Notes under the pieces: generated by a model
What the model was told of the DNA's origin: nothing
The model's database searches: none
The model's input: only the letters and a program-made list of their open reading frames with translations
Shown here: positions 8,627 through 18,865 of the stretch, piece by piece
How the letters are laid out: each line of letters begins with the position of its first letter
How positions within the stretch are numbered: the first letter of the stretch is position 1
Made by a program: the position numbers and the translations under genes
Assembly (NCBI RefSeq): GCF_030440515.1
Contig: NZ_CP076543.1
Location: 744,001 to 808,000, forward strand
Source of the DNA: Streptomyces xanthophaeus
GTDB lineage: Bacteria; Actinomycetota; Actinomycetes; Streptomycetales; Streptomycetaceae
Reading direction: 5' to 3'
Length of the DNA stretch: 64,000 bases

Positions 8627-9280
8627 GTGAACCAGTCGGCCCGACGGCCGCGGTCCGAAGACCGCGCCACGGACGGTCGCGCCGCCGACGGCCGCGCCGA
8701 GCGCGGCCGCCAGTCCCGGGTGAAGATCGCCGAAGCCGTACTGTCCCTGCTCGACGACGGGGAGTCCAGCTTTCCCGCCGAGCGGGTGGCCGAGCGCGCG
8801 GGCGTGTCCAGGCGCCTGGTGTTCCATCACTTCGCCGACATGTCCGAGCTGGTGGAGACGGCCATCACCCGCCGGCTGGAGCAGCTGATCGAGCAGATCA
8901 GACCGCTTCCGACCTCCGGTCCACGCGACACCCGGGTCGCGGCCCTGACGGAACAGCGGGCCCGGATCCTGGAGTGGATCACACCGGCCCAGCTGACCCT
9001 GCTGCGCCTGGAGGCCCCGGGGGGCCGCGTTGCCGAGGTCACCCGAGAGGTGCTGGACCTCGCCCGGGCGCGACTGGCCGAGATCTTCGCGGAGGAACTC
9101 GAACGCCTGCCCGCCGCACGCGGGACCGAAGTCCTCTACGGGCTCGACGCGGTGACGACCTGGGGCGCCTGGTACCACTGGCGCAGCAGCGGCCTGAGCG
9201 CCGAGGCGGCGGCCAGCACCATGGAGACGGCCGTACACGCCCTGCTCGCGACCACCGACCGGCCCCGCTCCGGCGACTAG
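8627..9280 (+). CDS. TetR/AcrR-family transcriptional regulator
   Basis: 217 residues. A basic N-terminal extension precedes the TetR DNA-binding domain at about residues 35-80: IAEAVLSLLDDGESSFPAERVAERAGVSRRLVFHHFADMSEL, with VSRRLVFHHF as the recognition helix. The rest is an all-helical ligand domain. GTG 8627 is preferred over ATG 8597 because GGGGAGGGG sits just before it. It is divergent from the secreted protein at 7744-8397; the 230-bp gap probably holds its operator, though I see no strong palindrome there. Confidence 0.88.
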   Translation: MNQSARRPRSEDRATDGRAADGRAERGRQSRVKIAEAVLSLLDDGESSFPAERVAERAGVSRRLVFHHFADMSELVETAITRRLEQLIEQIRPLPTSGPRDTRVAALTEQRARILEWITPAQLTLLRLEAPGGRVAEVTREVLDLARARLAEIFAEELERLPAARGTEVLYGLDAVTTWGAWYHWRSSGLSAEAAASTMETAVHALLATTDRPRSGD

Positions 9281-9355
9281 GACCTGTCCGATGGGTCGTG
9301 CGAGCCGATCAGGGCCGTGGGCCGTGGCCTGGTGTTCGATGGACGAAGGGGGCAC

Positions 9356-9751
9356 ATGTCAGGCGATACAGCCGAAGCAGGGACGGGGATGAAGGGGATC
9401 ACGTTTCCTGCCTGGCACGGAAAGCACTACGTGACCCTGGCTGAGCTACTGGTTCGCCTCGGCAGCTTCGGCCTGAACCTGACGTGGCGCGTCGAATTCG
9501 ACGAGATCGTCGATCCTCGCTGCGCCGAGATGGAGAGCAGGTCCGCCGGCGCCGGCATGGACACGTTGACACTGTTGTCGTTGACGACTCCCTTCCTCCA
9601 GTTGATCGACGCCGAAGCGCGTGGGTTCGCCGAGGACGAGCTGGTGCTCGTCCTGACCGAGTTCGACAGCTCCTTGTGGGACGTCAGGGCTGTCGACGAG
9701 CGCGTACTCAGCGAACTCCGCCGCCACTACCCGGGTGCCAAGGACCTCTGA
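9356..9751 (+). CDS. Conserved hypothetical protein (131 aa)
   Basis: Soluble, acidic protein with no signal or membrane segment. It starts at ATG 9356 after a GAAGGGGG site. The sequence has an ordered alpha/beta character (VTLAELLVRLGSFGLNLTWRV, FLQLIDAEARGFAEDELVLVL). I do not recognise a family. It follows the TetR gene by 75 bp and may be co-transcribed. Confidence 0.7.
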   Translation: MSGDTAEAGTGMKGITFPAWHGKHYVTLAELLVRLGSFGLNLTWRVEFDEIVDPRCAEMESRSAGAGMDTLTLLSLTTPFLQLIDAEARGFAEDELVLVLTEFDSSLWDVRAVDERVLSELRRHYPGAKDL

Positions 9752-10093
9752 ACGGGGCGCCTTGCTCCGGACGGAGCCATCGGCGGATCGCGGCCACGGT
9801 GACCGTGCCGTAGTGCCGGCTCGCGACCGGCCCGTCGGTCTGGACCACCACTCCGACCCGATGCCACACGGGGGCCGTCCCCGCAGCCTGTCGTATTCCG
9901 TCCACCGCTCGCCATGTCCATGCGCGGGAGCCTGGGGGCACACCCCTCAGGGCACCGCCCGCCGGCGGGCCGGCGGAGTCGAGCTGCGGGCCTCATGGGG
10001 AGCGCCCATGCTGAGTAGGAGGGCGCCCTCGTCCTGAGACTCGTCCCCTCCCGAAGGCCGAACGGCGGAGGCGCCTGCGAGGAGGAGGAAGCC
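9752..10093. other. Intergenic, nothing convincing
   Basis: About 340 bp. Overlapping open frames on both strands have no signals or good starts. Apart from the GAGGAGGAGG site for the next gene I see no supported feature. Confidence 0.5.
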
Positions 10094-10300
10094 ATGCGCA
10101 TGCGAAGAATCCTGGGCCTCGTCCTGGCCGCGGCGACCCTTGCCTGCATGAGCGCCGTCGGCGCCGTCGGCGCTGCGGCCGCCTCGTCTCCGAACATCAC
10201 CAGGGACGAGTGCACGGCCGCGGGCGGCCAGGTCGCGTCACAGCCCTACGCCGGATACACCTGCGTGCTGCCTGACGGGACCAAGCAGCCGATCACGTGA
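10094..10300 (+). CDS. Small exported peptide (68 aa), two cysteines
   Basis: It starts after a very strong GAGGAGGAGGAAG site. The signal peptide MRMRRILGLVLAAATLACMSAVGA is cleaved near AAA-SSP, leaving about 37 residues with two cysteines (DECTAAGG and GYTCVLPDG) that may form a disulfide. Similar tiny secreted proteins are common in Streptomyces and mostly uncharacterised. A structural or signalling role is possible, and nothing more can be said. Confidence 0.75.
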   Translation: MRMRRILGLVLAAATLACMSAVGAVGAAAASSPNITRDECTAAGGQVASQPYAGYTCVLPDGTKQPIT

Positions 10301-10366
10301 CCGTGTCCCGGCGCCGGCCGTGAACGGTGGGCAACCGGTCCGGCCGGTGCGCTCTGCGCGGCGCGG

Positions 10367-10822
10367 TCACGCCTCCGCTTCCTCCGCGCGCGGCCAGTAG
10401 CGTCCTTCGAGGGCCTCGGCGCTGCGGTTGAGCCGGACCAGGACGTCCGCCAGCTCCCCCACTTCCTCAGGGGACCAGTCGGCAACCACCCGGGCCAGGC
10501 AGGACCGGTTGATCTCACGGTCTTCGGCGAGCCGACGCCCGCCTTCAACGGTGATGCACAGCTTGCGCGCCATACCGCCGTCCGGGTCCGCGACGCGTTC
10601 GGCCAGTCCGCAGCGCAGCAGCGCGGCAGTCTGGCGGTTCACGGTCGAGGTGTCGAGCCCGAAGGCCTCCGCCAACTGCCCGATGGACATGGGGCCTTGT
10701 GTGTCGATCCGGCTGAGCAGCAGGTAGGCCGAGCGCTCCAGGCGTTCGGGGTCGCGCTCGCGCCGGGCCAGCACCTGGTGCCGCGAGAGCAGCATCAGCT
10801 CCCGCTCGAGTTTGTCCAGCAC
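10367..10822 (-). CDS. MarR-family transcriptional regulator
   Basis: 151 residues from GTG 10822 (GGAGG site). Winged-helix MarR features: ERSAYLLLSRIDTQGPMSIGQLAEAFGLDTSTVNRQTAALLRCGLAERVADPDGGMARKL, with the recognition helix at STVNRQTAAL and the wing DPDGGMARK. It is divergent from the ene-reductase at 10982. The palindrome between them is the likely shared operator, which suggests MarR repression relieved by an electrophile or phenolic ligand, as in other MarR/OYE pairs. Confidence 0.9.
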   Translation of the reverse strand: MLDKLERELMLLSRHQVLARRERDPERLERSAYLLLSRIDTQGPMSIGQLAEAFGLDTSTVNRQTAALLRCGLAERVADPDGGMARKLCITVEGGRRLAEDREINRSCLARVVADWSPEEVGELADVLVRLNRSAEALEGRYWPRAEEAEA

Positions 10823-10904
10823 TGCGCCTCCTGCTCCTTCCGGCGCTCCATTATCGCGGACCCGCGGCCCCGGGGACCGGCAGACCCCTGCCTGGCAGCA
10901 ATAT

Positions 10905-10922
10905 GCATGATACATATCATGT
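10905..10922. promoter_or_regulatory. Palindromic MarR operator candidate
   Basis: CATGATA-CA-TATCATG, a 16-bp near-perfect palindrome in an AT-rich patch within the MarR/ene-reductase divergent promoter. MarR dimers typically bind sites of this size. Confidence 0.65.
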
Positions 10923-10981
10923 GTACTATGCACTTCTCGTTGTCACCCCGACGAGCCACAGCCTCAACCCGAAGGACCCGC

Positions 10982-12112
10982 ATGACCGTCACCACGTCCA
11001 CCGCCTCCCGCGCGGCCGAGCTCCTGTCCCGGCCCCTCAAGCTGAACGGCCTGACCGTCCCCAACCGCATCGCGATGGCGCCGATGACGCGGATGTTCTC
11101 CCCCGGCGGCGTGCCCGGCGAGGACGTGCAGGCGTACTACGCCAGCCGGGCCGCCGCGGGTGTGGGCCTGATCGTCACCGAGGGCACCTACGTCGGTCAC
11201 GACTCCGCCGGGCAGAGCGACCGGGTGCCGCGGTTCCACGGCGAGGAGCAGCTGGCGGGGTGGGCGAAGGTCGCCGCGGCCGTGCACGAGGCGGGCGGCA
11301 CGATCGTGCCTCAGCTGTGGCACATAGGCATGGTGCGCAAGCAGGGCGAGGCACCGTACGCCGACGCCCCCGCCGTCGGCCCCTCCGGAATCCGCGTCGA
11401 CGGCACCGAGGGGACCGGCAAGGCGATGACCCGCGCCGACCTCGACGACGTCATCGGCGCCTTCGCCGACGCCGCCGCGGAGGCCGAGCGGATCGGCTTC
11501 GACGGCGTCGAACTGCACGGCGCCCACGGCTACCTGCTCGACCAGTTCCTGTGGGAGCGGACCAACCGCCGTACCGATGCCTACGGTGGCAGCGCCGTGG
11601 CCCGTACGAAGTTCGCCGCGGAGATCGTGGCCGCGGTCCGCGAGCGCGTCGCGGCCGACTTCCCGGTGATCTTCCGCTACTCGCAGTGGAAGCAGGAGGC
11701 CTACGACGCACGGCTCGCGCAGACCCCGGAGGAGCTGGAGGCGATCCTGGCCCCGCTGGCGGCGGCAGGTGTCGACGCGTTCCACGCCTCCACCCGGCGC
11801 TACTGGCTCCCGGAGTTCGAGGGCTCGGACCTGAACCTGGCGGGCTGGACCAAGAAGCTCACCGGCCGGCCGGCCATCACCGTCGGCTCGGTCGGCCTCG
11901 ACGGCGACTTCATCCGGGCCTTCGCCGGCGAGGGCGCGGCCCTCGGCGACATCGACAACCTCCTGGACCGCATGGAACGCGACGAGTTCGACATGGTCGC
12001 CGTCGGCCGGGCGCTGCTCCAGGACCCGCAGTGGGCGGCGAAGGTCCTCGGCAACCGCTTCGACGAGCTGAAGCCGTACGACGCGGCGGCGCTCAGGTCG
12101 CTCAGCCGGTAG
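10982..12112 (+). CDS. Old Yellow Enzyme-type NADH:flavin oxidoreductase (ene-reductase)
   Basis: 376-residue FMN-dependent (beta/alpha)8 barrel that reduces activated C=C bonds with NAD(P)H. Seen: NRIAMAPMTRMF at the N-terminus (flavin contact), QLWHIG, the FDGVELHGAHGYLLDQFL active-site strand, RTNRRTDAYGGS, and DMVAVGRALLQDP near the C-terminus (phosphate site). The catalytic pair is His-Gly-Ala-His type (HGAH). ATG 10982 follows an AAGGA site; the longer upstream frame lies inside the divergent promoter. It is probably induced through the MarR repressor and used for detoxification of enones or quinones. Confidence 0.92.
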   Translation: MTVTTSTASRAAELLSRPLKLNGLTVPNRIAMAPMTRMFSPGGVPGEDVQAYYASRAAAGVGLIVTEGTYVGHDSAGQSDRVPRFHGEEQLAGWAKVAAAVHEAGGTIVPQLWHIGMVRKQGEAPYADAPAVGPSGIRVDGTEGTGKAMTRADLDDVIGAFADAAAEAERIGFDGVELHGAHGYLLDQFLWERTNRRTDAYGGSAVARTKFAAEIVAAVRERVAADFPVIFRYSQWKQEAYDARLAQTPEELEAILAPLAAAGVDAFHASTRRYWLPEFEGSDLNLAGWTKKLTGRPAITVGSVGLDGDFIRAFAGEGAALGDIDNLLDRMERDEFDMVAVGRALLQDPQWAAKVLGNRFDELKPYDAAALRSLSR

Positions 12113-12123
12113 CCGAAGCCGTC

Positions 12124-12166
12124 CGGACGCCCCGTGACACCGGTCCGCCGAGTCACGGGGCGTCCG
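12124..12166. terminator. Bidirectional terminator
   Basis: 15-bp perfect stem (12124-12138 with 12152-12166) and 13-nt loop between the convergent ene-reductase and gyrB-like genes. Confidence 0.85.
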
Positions 12167-12225
12167 CGCCCACGCCGGTTCCACCGGCAAGGTGTTCACC
12201 ACCGCCCGACGTCCACGGGGCAGGC

Positions 12226-14254
<2,029 letters not shown>

Positions 14255-14730
14255 TTTCAGACACGACGAACTCCGCTGTCGCGCACGCGCACGACAGCGA
14301 TGGGGACGCTGACTGGTGGGCCGCTCCAGGGCATGGCGAAGCACGCCCTCGGCCGTTGAAGTCCGGCCGCGCACCTCGCGACCGGACGACTCCACTGTAC
14401 CGACCCACCCCACTCGAGATAGGGCAAGAGGGCGCCTGAACGGCGCTGTGCGGCGATATCATGAGGGGAGATTGATCCCCCCACGAAAGTTCCATCAGAA
14501 GGCCTCAGATCGGCCTTCGCGGGCTTTGCCGGGCTGCCTGAGCTGAGCGATCAAGGCACGAGTTCATCATCACGCTGCGATGCGGGCGGTCGGGCGGAGT
14601 GCGCAGCTGGTTGGCGTGCACACCGGTGGAAGCCCCGCCTGCGTCGCATGCGGCAGAGCGTGTGAAACTCCTGCAACAGCTGCCGTTTCCCGACCGACCG
14701 GGCAGCACCGTCACGGGGGTGGGGGCGTAC
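14255..14730. other. Divergent intergenic region
   Basis: About 475 bp between the gyrB-like gene and the membrane-anchored protein. It contains an inverted repeat GAAGGCC/GGCCTTC at 14498-14518 followed by a GC tract, which may be an attenuator-like hairpin. No coding frame is supported. Confidence 0.5.
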
Positions 14731-15345
14731 ATGAGCAGGACCGAGAACACCGTCGGAACCGAAACGGAAAGCGAAACCGGGCCAGAAGCCGCTCCCGTCG
14801 ACGGGAGCGGCACCGAGAGAGGTGCCAGGAACGGAAAGAGACTCAGAGCAGCGGCCGTCGTGCTCGCCGGACTGGGGTTCATCGTCGGCGGTTCGCTGCT
14901 GGCTCCGGACCCGAAGCCTTCCGGGTGGGTGGCGGAGCCGGTCTCGTCGGGGCCCCCGTACTCCGGTCCGGGGCCGACGATCGAGCAGGTCACGGCGGAC
15001 TTCGAGGCCGCGACCGGTACTGCCGGGCTGGGGCCGGCCGGCCCGCCCCTGTCGTCCATGGTGCCTGGATGCCTGGCACCCTGGGAATCCCACGAGCACG
15101 TGAGCGACCCGCGGTTGGCCGCGCTCGTGGACGACCTCACCGGCCGCCGATGGCAGCTCACCGGGCGATGGAAGAAGCCCCACACCGTCGCGTCTTCGCT
15201 CACCAAAGGCACATGGCGCCTCCTGGTGGTGCACGAGACGAGGCCCGGCGCGCGTGAGCGTCTCACGCTCCTGGCCACGGACAGCACTCCCGCCTGCGAG
15301 GAGGCGTTCAAGCAGGCGCAGGCCGCCGGCATCCAAGCCGTCTAG
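14731..15345 (+). CDS. Single-pass membrane protein of unknown function
   Basis: 204 residues. A Glu/Thr-rich cytoplasmic N-terminus is followed by one transmembrane helix at about 38-56 (LRAAAVVLAGLGFIVGGSLLA) and an extracytoplasmic domain of about 145 residues with two cysteines (VPGCLAPW and PACEEAF). That domain has an alpha/beta pattern (RLAALVDDLTGRRWQLTGRWKK..., TWRLLVVHETR). ATG 14731 is chosen because of the type II membrane topology. The gene lies next to the lanthipeptide precursor and ends at a shared terminator. No family is recognised. Confidence 0.75.
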   Translation: MSRTENTVGTETESETGPEAAPVDGSGTERGARNGKRLRAAAVVLAGLGFIVGGSLLAPDPKPSGWVAEPVSSGPPYSGPGPTIEQVTADFEAATGTAGLGPAGPPLSSMVPGCLAPWESHEHVSDPRLAALVDDLTGRRWQLTGRWKKPHTVASSLTKGTWRLLVVHETRPGARERLTLLATDSTPACEEAFKQAQAAGIQAV

Positions 15346-15414
15346 AACCGCTCCTTCGACGTGCGTACGGACCGGCGCTTTCGGCAACGGCTGATTACCG
15401 GTCGGTGCACGACT

Positions 15415-15439
15415 GACCCCCGCCTCGCGGGCGGGGGTC
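15415..15439. terminator. Bidirectional terminator
   Basis: 10-bp GC stem GACCCCCGCC/GGCGGGGGTC with a 5-nt loop, and an outer CGACT/AGTCG pair. It separates the convergent membrane-protein gene and lanthipeptide precursor. Confidence 0.85.
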
Positions 15440-15502
15440 GGGCAGTCGGCTGCCGGACGGGGTGCCGGTCCGACCCGGATCAGCGGGTCGGTGTTCACCG
15501 GG

Positions 15503-15628
15503 TCATTCGTCGGCCGCCAGGGTGAAGGAGCAGGTGGACCAGCTGGTGCAGTCCCGCTCCGACAGTTCCTGCTCCTCCTCCTGCGGAAGCAGTTCCAGAG
15601 CGTTGAGGTCGGTCGTCGTCCCGTTCAT
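15503..15628 (-). CDS. Lanthipeptide precursor peptide (41 aa)
   Basis: 41-residue peptide from ATG 15628, after an AGAGGCAAG site. The leader, about residues 1-26, is acidic and helical (LNALELLPQEEEQELSERD). The core, about 27-41, is CTSWSTCSFTLAADE, with Cys27 and Cys33 surrounded by Thr28, Ser29, Ser31, Thr32, Ser34 and Thr36, the residues needed for dehydration and thioether rings. It is divergent from the lanthipeptide synthetase gene, with a strong palindrome between. The core does not fit the simple SxxSxxxC labionin spacing of SapB/AmfS. The substrate role is inferred from composition and position. Confidence 0.82.
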   Translation of the reverse strand: MNGTTTDLNALELLPQEEEQELSERDCTSWSTCSFTLAADE

Positions 15629-15723
15629 CGTCTTGCCTCTCTCCTCGAACCTCTCGGGTCGCCTCGGCCCGACAGAAGGTCGATACCCCGACAAATCGAC
15701 ATAACACCGGACTTGGGGATTTC

Positions 15724-15742
15724 TTTGCACTTCGAGTGCAAA
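15724..15742. promoter_or_regulatory. Palindromic operator TTTGCACT-N3-AGTGCAAA
   Basis: 19-bp perfect palindrome with 8-bp arms around TCG. It lies in the divergent promoter of the lanthipeptide precursor (start 15628) and synthetase (start 15868). It overlaps the expected -35 region of the precursor promoter, whose -10 may be TTATGT. Same motif as at 2062-2078 and 18719-18747. Confidence 0.78.
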
Positions 15743-15867
15743 TACTTACGATCGGCTCCGATCCGGCCGACAGGAAGGCCTGACGGGGCAGGCATAGACT
15801 GGTGAGCTGCGCACACGGACCGTGAACGCCTGAGGATCCGACGAGGATCCAGGAGAGCGCCGACCCC

Positions 15868-18687
15868 ATGACCACGCATCCGGATCCGCATCCGCCTCCC
15901 ACCCGGCCGCACGACGAGTCGGCCGACTCGCTCCTGCTGCTCGATGTCGCACGTGCGGTGCTGAGTCGCTCCGGAGGCCAGCGCTGGACCGTGCAGCCGA
16001 CGGATTCGTGGTGCTTCGCACGGCCTCCGGACGTCGCCGTGCGGCGCCCGCACGGATGGAAGCTCCACGTATCGGCGACGCCGCTGTCGGCCGCCGTCGT
16101 TCTCGCCCGCTCGGCGGAGGTGCTCGTACGCCGCACGGCTTCCTTCAAGTTCGCCGTCGATCTTGAACGGGTCACGCGACTGGGGGACGTCTGGCACGAC
16201 CGGGGCACGGGCGGGAAGTTCATCACCGTGTACCCGGAGGACGACGACCAATTCCGCATTCTGGCAAGCGAGTTGGATGCCGCGACGGCCGGGCTCAGCG
16301 GACCGCGGATCCTGTCCGACCGGCCGGTGCGGCCCGCCAGTCTCGTCTCCTTCCGGTACGGGCAGTTCGGCGGCGACATGATCCTGACCGACGACGGCGT
16401 CCTCGAACCCTGGATGACCGGCCCGGACGGCAGCAGGATCAAGGACGAGCGCACCGCGGGGTTCGTCTTCCCGCCATGGGCCGCCTACCCGTTCCCCGAC
16501 GAATCCGTCGCCCCCACGACGGCGGCACCGGTGCTGCTAGGGGGGCGGTTCAAGGTGGTGCGGGCCGTCCGGCACGCGAACAAGGGCGGCGTCTACCGGG
16601 CGTTGGACGAGCGGACGGGCCTCGAGGTCATCGTCAAGCACGCGCGGGCCCACGTCGGGGCCCGTCTGGACGGAACCGATGTGCGCGACCGGCTGCGGGA
16701 CGAGGCCCGGATGCTGGATCGGCTCGCACCGCTGGGGGTCACGCCCGGGAAGGTGCATCTGTTCGACGAGCAGGGGGACTTGTTCCTCGCCGAGGAACTC
16801 GTGCCCGGACAGCCCCTGCACCTGTGGCAGTCGGCGCGCGCCCGGGACGGCGGACCCGGCGCGGACGAGGCTGCCGCGACGGTGACCCGGCTGGTGACCC
16901 TGCTGCGGATCGTCCATGAGGCGGGGTTCGTGATCCGCGACTTCAAGCCGCACAACGTCATGGTCACCCCGGCGGGGGACCTCCGGCTGATCGACACGGA
17001 GTACGTCGTCGAAGCGGGGCAGGAACGGGCTCCCGCGTACACGCGGGGATTCGCCGCACCCGAGGTCAGAGCACTGGGCCTGCACGCGTCGCCCGCCGAG
17101 GCCGCCGAGGTGGCCGGACCGGAGGCGGACCGCTTCAGCCTCGGGGTGGTCCTCTTCTCCGTTCTGACCGACCTCGATCCACGCTGGGCGGCCGGCTGGA
17201 CCGACGGCGTCGTCCGGCCGCAGGACGCACAGCCCACGCTCCCGCTGATCGCCCTCGCCCATCCCCCGCTGGCACCGTTCGGCGAACTGATCGACGGCCT
17301 GACCCGGGCCGACCCCGGCGCCCGGTGGACCCTGCCGCACGCCCTGGCCTGGCTGGCCGGGCCGAGCGGGCCCACCGGGCCGAGCACCACCACGCCCGGA
17401 ACCACGGCCGCGGCCCCGCGAGCCGCGCTCCCCCCGTACCGGCCGGCGGCGATCGACCGGCTGCTCGACGACGGTCTCGCCCACCTGCAACGCACCATGA
17501 CTCCCGGGCGCGCCACCCTGTGGCCCGCACCGGAATGGAACGTGCCGCGCAGCGATCCCTGCAACACCTGGAACGGCGCGGCCGGCGTGCTCGCCACGCT
17601 CACCCACGCCGCGCGGGCCCGCGGGAGCGCCTCCCTGCTCGCCACCGTGGCCGAGGCGGCCCGCTGGCTCGACGAGCGCCTGTTCAGCGTGGACCGGCTG
17701 CTGCCCGGCCTGTGTTTCGGCCGTTCCGGGACCGCCTGGGCGCTCTACGACGCCGCCCGGCTGCTCGGTGACCCGGCCATGGCCGAGCGGGCGATCACGC
17801 TCGCCGAGCGGCTCCCGACCCGCTGGCCGAGCCCCGACTTCACCCACGGCCTCTCCGGGGCGGGCACCGCGCACCTGCACCTGTGGCGGGCCACCGCCCG
17901 TGACCCGCTCCTCGACACGGCGCTCGCCTGCGCCGATGCCGTTCTGGACGCCACCGACCGGGCGGACGGGGACTGGACCTGGCCGACCTCCCACGACACG
18001 GACTCCGTACTCGCGGGAGCGCACACGTACGGATTCGCCCACGGGACGGCGGGGGTCGGAACCTTCCTCCTGGCCGCCGCGGCCGCCGCCGAGGACCGCG
18101 GGCGCACCGGGGACGCGGGCCGGTTCGCGGCCGCCGCCCTCGGGGCGGGCGACACGCTCGTCAGAGCCGCCCGCGTCGAGGACGGCCGGGCCGCGTGGCC
18201 CGCCGCAGTGGGGGGCGCACCGCAGCTCCGGCCGGCCACACAGTGGTGCAACGGGCCCGCGGGCATCGGCACCTTCCTCGTCCGGCTGGGGTCGGCCACC
18301 GGTCTGCGGCGCTTCGCGGACCTCGCCGAACAGGCCGCGGCGGCCGTCGTCGGCGATCCGTGGCGGGCGATCGCGGGCGCGTGCTGCGGAAACGCGGGGG
18401 CCGGACACTTCCTCCTGGACATGGCCGAGATCACGGGAGAGGCCCGCTACCGTACGCACGCCGAGGGCATCGCCGCGGTCATCGACGCCCAGCACTGCGT
18501 GTCCGACGGGCTGCGCCTCGTCGCCGATGCCACGAGCGGCTCCGAGTACGGCAACGGGGCGGCGGGGATCCTCGACTTCCTCCTGCGGCTGCGCCACGGC
18601 GGTCCGCGCCCGTGGTCGGTGTCGCGGGCCTCCGCGCCGCCGGCAGCGGCTCGAACGGAGGGCCCTGCAGAGAGTCCGAACCCCTGA
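15868..18687 (+). CDS. Class IV-like (LanL/LanKC) lanthipeptide synthetase
   Basis: 939 residues in the three-domain order of class III/IV synthetases. The N-terminal phospho-Ser/Thr lyase domain (about 20-165) has GWKLHVSATPLSAAVVL, GKFITVYP and ILSDRPVRPASLVSFRYGQF. The kinase domain (about 222-500) has a Gly-rich strand LGGRFKVV, Lys in VIVKHA, IRDFKPHNVMV and LIDTEY in place of DFG. The C-terminal LanC-like cyclase (about 550-915) keeps three putative zinc ligands: Cys794 in WCNGPAG and Cys839-Cys840 in CCGNAG. Class III cyclases lack zinc ligands, so this looks like class IV. The third ligand is Cys rather than the usual His, as in ProcM. It is divergent from the 41-aa precursor. No transporter or protease gene is adjacent. 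Confidence 0.9.
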   Translation: MTTHPDPHPPPTRPHDESADSLLLLDVARAVLSRSGGQRWTVQPTDSWCFARPPDVAVRRPHGWKLHVSATPLSAAVVLARSAEVLVRRTASFKFAVDLERVTRLGDVWHDRGTGGKFITVYPEDDDQFRILASELDAATAGLSGPRILSDRPVRPASLVSFRYGQFGGDMILTDDGVLEPWMTGPDGSRIKDERTAGFVFPPWAAYPFPDESVAPTTAAPVLLGGRFKVVRAVRHANKGGVYRALDERTGLEVIVKHARAHVGARLDGTDVRDRLRDEARMLDRLAPLGVTPGKVHLFDEQGDLFLAEELVPGQPLHLWQSARARDGGPGADEAAATVTRLVTLLRIVHEAGFVIRDFKPHNVMVTPAGDLRLIDTEYVVEAGQERAPAYTRGFAAPEVRALGLHASPAEAAEVAGPEADRFSLGVVLFSVLTDLDPRWAAGWTDGVVRPQDAQPTLPLIALAHPPLAPFGELIDGLTRADPGARWTLPHALAWLAGPSGPTGPSTTTPGTTAAAPRAALPPYRPAAIDRLLDDGLAHLQRTMTPGRATLWPAPEWNVPRSDPCNTWNGAAGVLATLTHAARARGSASLLATVAEAARWLDERLFSVDRLLPGLCFGRSGTAWALYDAARLLGDPAMAERAITLAERLPTRWPSPDFTHGLSGAGTAHLHLWRATARDPLLDTALACADAVLDATDRADGDWTWPTSHDTDSVLAGAHTYGFAHGTAGVGTFLLAAAAAAEDRGRTGDAGRFAAAALGAGDTLVRAARVEDGRAAWPAAVGGAPQLRPATQWCNGPAGIGTFLVRLGSATGLRRFADLAEQAAAAVVGDPWRAIAGACCGNAGAGHFLLDMAEITGEARYRTHAEGIAAVIDAQHCVSDGLRLVADATSGSEYGNGAAGILDFLLRLRHGGPRPWSVSRASAPPAAARTEGPAESPNP

Positions 18688-18718
18688 CAGCACGCTCGCG
18701 CCGTGCGTATGCTGAATC

Positions 18719-18747
18719 CATTGATTGCACTTGAAGTGCAATCAATG
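18719..18747. promoter_or_regulatory. Extended palindromic operator with TTGCACT-N3-AGTGCAA core
   Basis: Perfect palindrome with 13-bp arms around TGA. It lies 31 bp after the synthetase stop and 118 bp before the Tat-exported protein. A possible -10 (TATGCT, 18708-18713) lies immediately upstream, so the site would sit near the transcription start, as expected for a repressor. Confidence 0.8.
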
Positions 18748-18865
18748 CCCGTCAGGGCTCCCCTTCCCGTACGCAGCCCCCGCACCCCCGTGCGGGAGGG
18801 GTGCCGCGCTCAGCCCCACGGCCCGGCAGACTGCCGGGACCGCCCCGTATCCAGGAGTGGAAGAC

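Noticed and set aside
15724..15742. CIRCE (HrcA) element
   Set aside because: CIRCE has GCACTC arms with a 9-bp spacer; here the spacer is 3 bp and no heat-shock gene is present.
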